In this document: positions 61,819 to 64,000 of the stretch, in pieces
Numbering within the stretch: the stretch's first letter is position 1
Layout of the letters: each line of letters opens with the position of its first letter
Made by a program: the position numbers and the translations under genes
NCBI RefSeq assembly: GCF_031846485.1
Contig: NZ_JAVRHQ010000004.1
Location: 1 to 64,000, forward strand
Reading direction: 5' to 3'
From: Autumnicola tepida
Lineage (GTDB): Bacteria > Bacteroidota > Bacteroidia > Flavobacteriales > Flavobacteriaceae
Length of the DNA stretch: 64,000 nucleotides
Notes under the pieces: generated by a model
Told to the model about the DNA's origin: nothing
Database searches by the model: none
The model's input: the letters and a program-made list of their open reading frames with translations, nothing else

Positions 61819-63741
61819 GTGGAAAATGTAAATGGGAAAAACGAAATATTTTATAATTACCTTGAAAATAAAGTGAGTTTATCTTACTTTTTGGAAACAC
61901 AATCAATAGAGAAAATAAATTCTATTAAAAATGATTCTTTAAAGAGATCGGTTATTTATAAAATTTCCTATGATTACTATCTAAATAAAGATTCGGTAAA
62001 CTTTCGAACTTGGAATAGAAGAATTGTACGAATTTCACATCAGCAGATGGATAGTGCAAAAATAGCTGAAGCCTTCTGGGATTTAGCAAGTTTTTATTAT
62101 GAGCATGATCGAATTGACAGTGCTTACTACTATTATAGCGAATCTGAAAAATTGTATTCATTCTTAAATAAAGACCTTCTTCAAGGAAAAATGTTGCTAA
62201 ATATGGCAATAATGCAAACAAAGGTGAAGGATTACATTGGTGGAGAAGTAAATACAGCTAATGCCTTAAGATTATTAAAACCTTTAGGTAAATCTAATTT
62301 ATTATATAGTGCTTATAACAATTTAGGAATTATCTTTAATGAACTTGAGGATTACAACAAGTCACTTCAGTATCATAAAAAAGCTCTGGAATATGTAAAA
62401 GAATTAGAAGATCCTATCAAGGAAGCAAATGCTTTAAACAATATTGGAGTTGTTTATGAGAATCAAGCACAATACTCTGCAGCTATAAAAAAGTTTGAAG
62501 AGGCGCTTACTACTGGAAATCTATTAGAAAAAAATCCCCGTTTATATGCAATGCTCCTGGATAATCTTGGATATACCCATTTTAAAAATGGAAATCCCCA
62601 AAACTCAGAGGAATTACTTTTACACTCACTACGTGTAAGGGATAGTATTCATCATACGGCTGGATTAGTAATAAACAACCTTCATTATGCTGAATATTTA
62701 TCTTCAACTAAAGATACTGTGAATGCTTACATACATGCTAATGAAGCTTTATCTTTAGCCAAATCTTCTAAGAGTTATGGAGATATTTTATCTGCTCTAC
62801 TTCTTTTATCTGAAATAGATGCTGAAAATGGAAAAAGTTACTTAGAGGAATATATTGATCTAAGTGATAGTTTACAAAAGGAAGAGCGATCTATTCGTAA
62901 TAAGTTTGCCAGAATAAGGTTTGAAACAGATGAATTTATTGAAGAAAATGAAAATTTAACAGCTGAAAGAAAATGGATAATTGCTGGAGCTTCAGGCTTC
63001 TTTTTAATTGCTATTCTCCTATATATAATAAGGGATCAGAAGGCTAAAAATAAAGAGTTGCAACTTCAGAGGGTACAACAGGCTGCAAATGAAGAAATTT
63101 ATAATCTCTTATTGACTTCCCAAGATAAAGTGGAGCAGGCAAAAAATGAAGCAAAAAGCAGAATATCTGCTGAATTACATGATGGTATCTTAAGTAAGTT
63201 TTTTGGAATTAGGCTGAGCCTGGAAATGCTGCAGGATAAAGAAGATCCGGAATCAAAATCAAAGAGAAAAGAATTTATTAAAGAAATGAAGGCCGTAGAG
63301 AATGATATTCGGGAGGTTTCCCATAAATTAAATTCTGCAAAATTTGAATCCGGAGTAAGCTTTGTTCAAATCCTACACGAGCTTTGGGAGGAAAAACAAA
63401 AATTAGGTAACTTCAAGGGCGAATTAATTCTAGGGGATGATATAAACTGGGATGAAATAGCAAATAAGGTTAAAATTCATGTATATAGAATTTTACAGGA
63501 GTCTCTCTCAAACATAATTAAGTACGCACAGGCAAGCAATGTTTTCATATCTTTTAGTATAGCAGATAAATCGTTAGAAATGGAAGTAGTGGATGATGGA
63601 TGTGGTTTTGATACGGAAAAAAGTGCAAAAGGTATAGGGCTTTCTAATATGCAATCCAGAGCAAAAGATTTGGGCGGGAAGTTGAAAGTTAACTCCGGAG
63701 AGGAAGGAACTAAAATAGAATTGGAAATACCATTAACATAG
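61819..63741 (+). CDS. TPR-containing sensor histidine kinase (NarL-partner type)
   Basis: A ~640-residue kinase from the GTG at 61819. Residues ~60-335 are tetratricopeptide repeats (for example SAYNNLGIIFNELEDYNKSL). A single transmembrane helix is near 388-408 (WIIAGASGFFLIAILLYII), then a short coiled coil, HisKA_3 with H454 (ISAELHDGI) and an HATPase domain (DDGCGF; GIGLSNM). The frame is open upstream of 61819: codons from 61735 read KNLINAYLFLQFIIFTSC, a lipoprotein-like signal, but begin with no ATG. An ATG at 61709 in the -1 frame leads into a run of eight A; a one-base slip there would join them. The true start is therefore uncertain. The response regulator follows 4 bp later. Confidence 0.88.
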   Translation: MENVNGKNEIFYNYLENKVSLSYFLETQSIEKINSIKNDSLKRSVIYKISYDYYLNKDSVNFRTWNRRIVRISHQQMDSAKIAEAFWDLASFYYEHDRIDSAYYYYSESEKLYSFLNKDLLQGKMLLNMAIMQTKVKDYIGGEVNTANALRLLKPLGKSNLLYSAYNNLGIIFNELEDYNKSLQYHKKALEYVKELEDPIKEANALNNIGVVYENQAQYSAAIKKFEEALTTGNLLEKNPRLYAMLLDNLGYTHFKNGNPQNSEELLLHSLRVRDSIHHTAGLVINNLHYAEYLSSTKDTVNAYIHANEALSLAKSSKSYGDILSALLLLSEIDAENGKSYLEEYIDLSDSLQKEERSIRNKFARIRFETDEFIEENENLTAERKWIIAGASGFFLIAILLYIIRDQKAKNKELQLQRVQQAANEEIYNLLLTSQDKVEQAKNEAKSRISAELHDGILSKFFGIRLSLEMLQDKEDPESKSKRKEFIKEMKAVENDIREVSHKLNSAKFESGVSFVQILHELWEEKQKLGNFKGELILGDDINWDEIANKVKIHVYRILQESLSNIIKYAQASNVFISFSIADKSLEMEVVDDGCGFDTEKSAKGIGLSNMQSRAKDLGGKLKVNSGEEGTKIELEIPLT

Positions 63742-63745
63742 TAGT

Positions 63746-64000
63746 ATGAGCAAAAAAATAAAAGTTTTAATTATTGATGACCATCCAATTATTGCTGATA
63801 GCTATGAAAATATTCTTAAAGATATGGAGGATGGTGATCTGAAGCTATTTATTGAAAAACGCAGGAATATTGAAGAGGCCTACCAGAGTATTGAAATATC
63901 AAAAGCACAAAACTCACCTTATCATTTTATTTTTCTTGATATAAGCCTGCCTGTTGCTGAAACGCTGGGAATTTTTTCAGGTGATGAATTGGGAGTTAAA
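63746..64000 (+). CDS. Response regulator, N-terminal part cut by the window end
   Basis: The first 85 codons of a receiver domain: KVLIIDDHPIIADSYENIL with the acidic pair D-D, and FIFLDISLP with the phosphorylatable aspartate. The pattern before and around these is that of NarL/FixJ-type regulators, the usual partners of HisKA_3 kinases such as the one encoded 4 bp upstream. The DNA-binding domain lies beyond the window. Confidence 0.88.
   Translation, partial: MSKKIKVLIIDDHPIIADSYENILKDMEDGDLKLFIEKRRNIEEAYQSIEISKAQNSPYHFIFLDISLPVAETLGIFSGDELGVK

Overview
The window looks like chromosome plus integrated mobile DNA of a marine-type Bacteroidota, most likely Flavobacteriaceae. This is an inference from family content: a RagA/RagB (SusC/SusD) pair, a giant adhesin with a type IX secretion C-terminal domain, DUF6520 and MauE-type proteins, lipoproteins with short Bacteroidota signal peptides, and CTnDOT-type Tra proteins. 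Almost no start codon has a clear Shine-Dalgarno sequence, as usual in this phylum. No tRNA, rRNA, CRISPR array or integrase gene was found.

Layout. (1) 1-1271: right end of an IS21-family element (istA tail, istB, two 20-bp terminal repeats). (2) 1440-10896: a DNA-phosphorothioation type island. sspB/sspC/sspD-like genes on the + strand meet, tail to tail, a - strand operon for a GHKL ATPase, a GIY-YIG nuclease and a DGQHR (DndB-like) protein. (3) 10.9-12.9 kb: gene-poor, with two broken small genes, an XRE regulator with a palindromic operator candidate, and a strongly structured non-coding stretch. (4) 12.9-22.4 kb: a RagA-RagB-M16 peptidase operon facing a - strand set (STAS-like protein, PAS-AraC regulator, MauE membrane protein, DUF6520 secreted protein), probably a peptide uptake and processing locus. 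(5) 22.6-31.7 kb: a PLP acyltransferase fused to an N-acyltransferase, rteC, secreted lipoproteins, a dead transposase beside a relic of a second rteC, and a HTH/replication/ATPase set typical of integrative conjugative elements.

(6) 32.0-47.3 kb, all on the - strand: an outer-membrane barrel and a 2472-residue T9SS adhesin carrying ten 426-bp MBG repeat units; then a formyltransferase, a tail-collar protein, an HExxH protein, a LodB-like flavoprotein and a LodA-like cysteine tryptophylquinone oxidase fused to a catalase-like domain. (7) 47.7-59.4 kb: conjugation genes traE, F, G, I, J, K, M, N, then ssb, radC, a probable oriT, two mobilisation proteins and a VirD4 coupling protein. (8) 59.6-64.0 kb: a metzincin-like lipoprotein, a LytTR regulator, a tiny lipoprotein, and a TPR histidine kinase followed by its response regulator, which runs off the window.

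How it fits together. Regions 5-7 read as parts of a CTnDOT-like integrative conjugative element that carries the adhesin and LodAB-type genes as cargo. The element's ends are not visible, so whether the phosphorothioation island belongs to it is unknown. The most novel-looking systems are the catalase-like/LodA fusion operon, the phosphorothioation cluster with its unusual convergent partner operon, and the RagAB-M16-MauE-DUF6520 locus.
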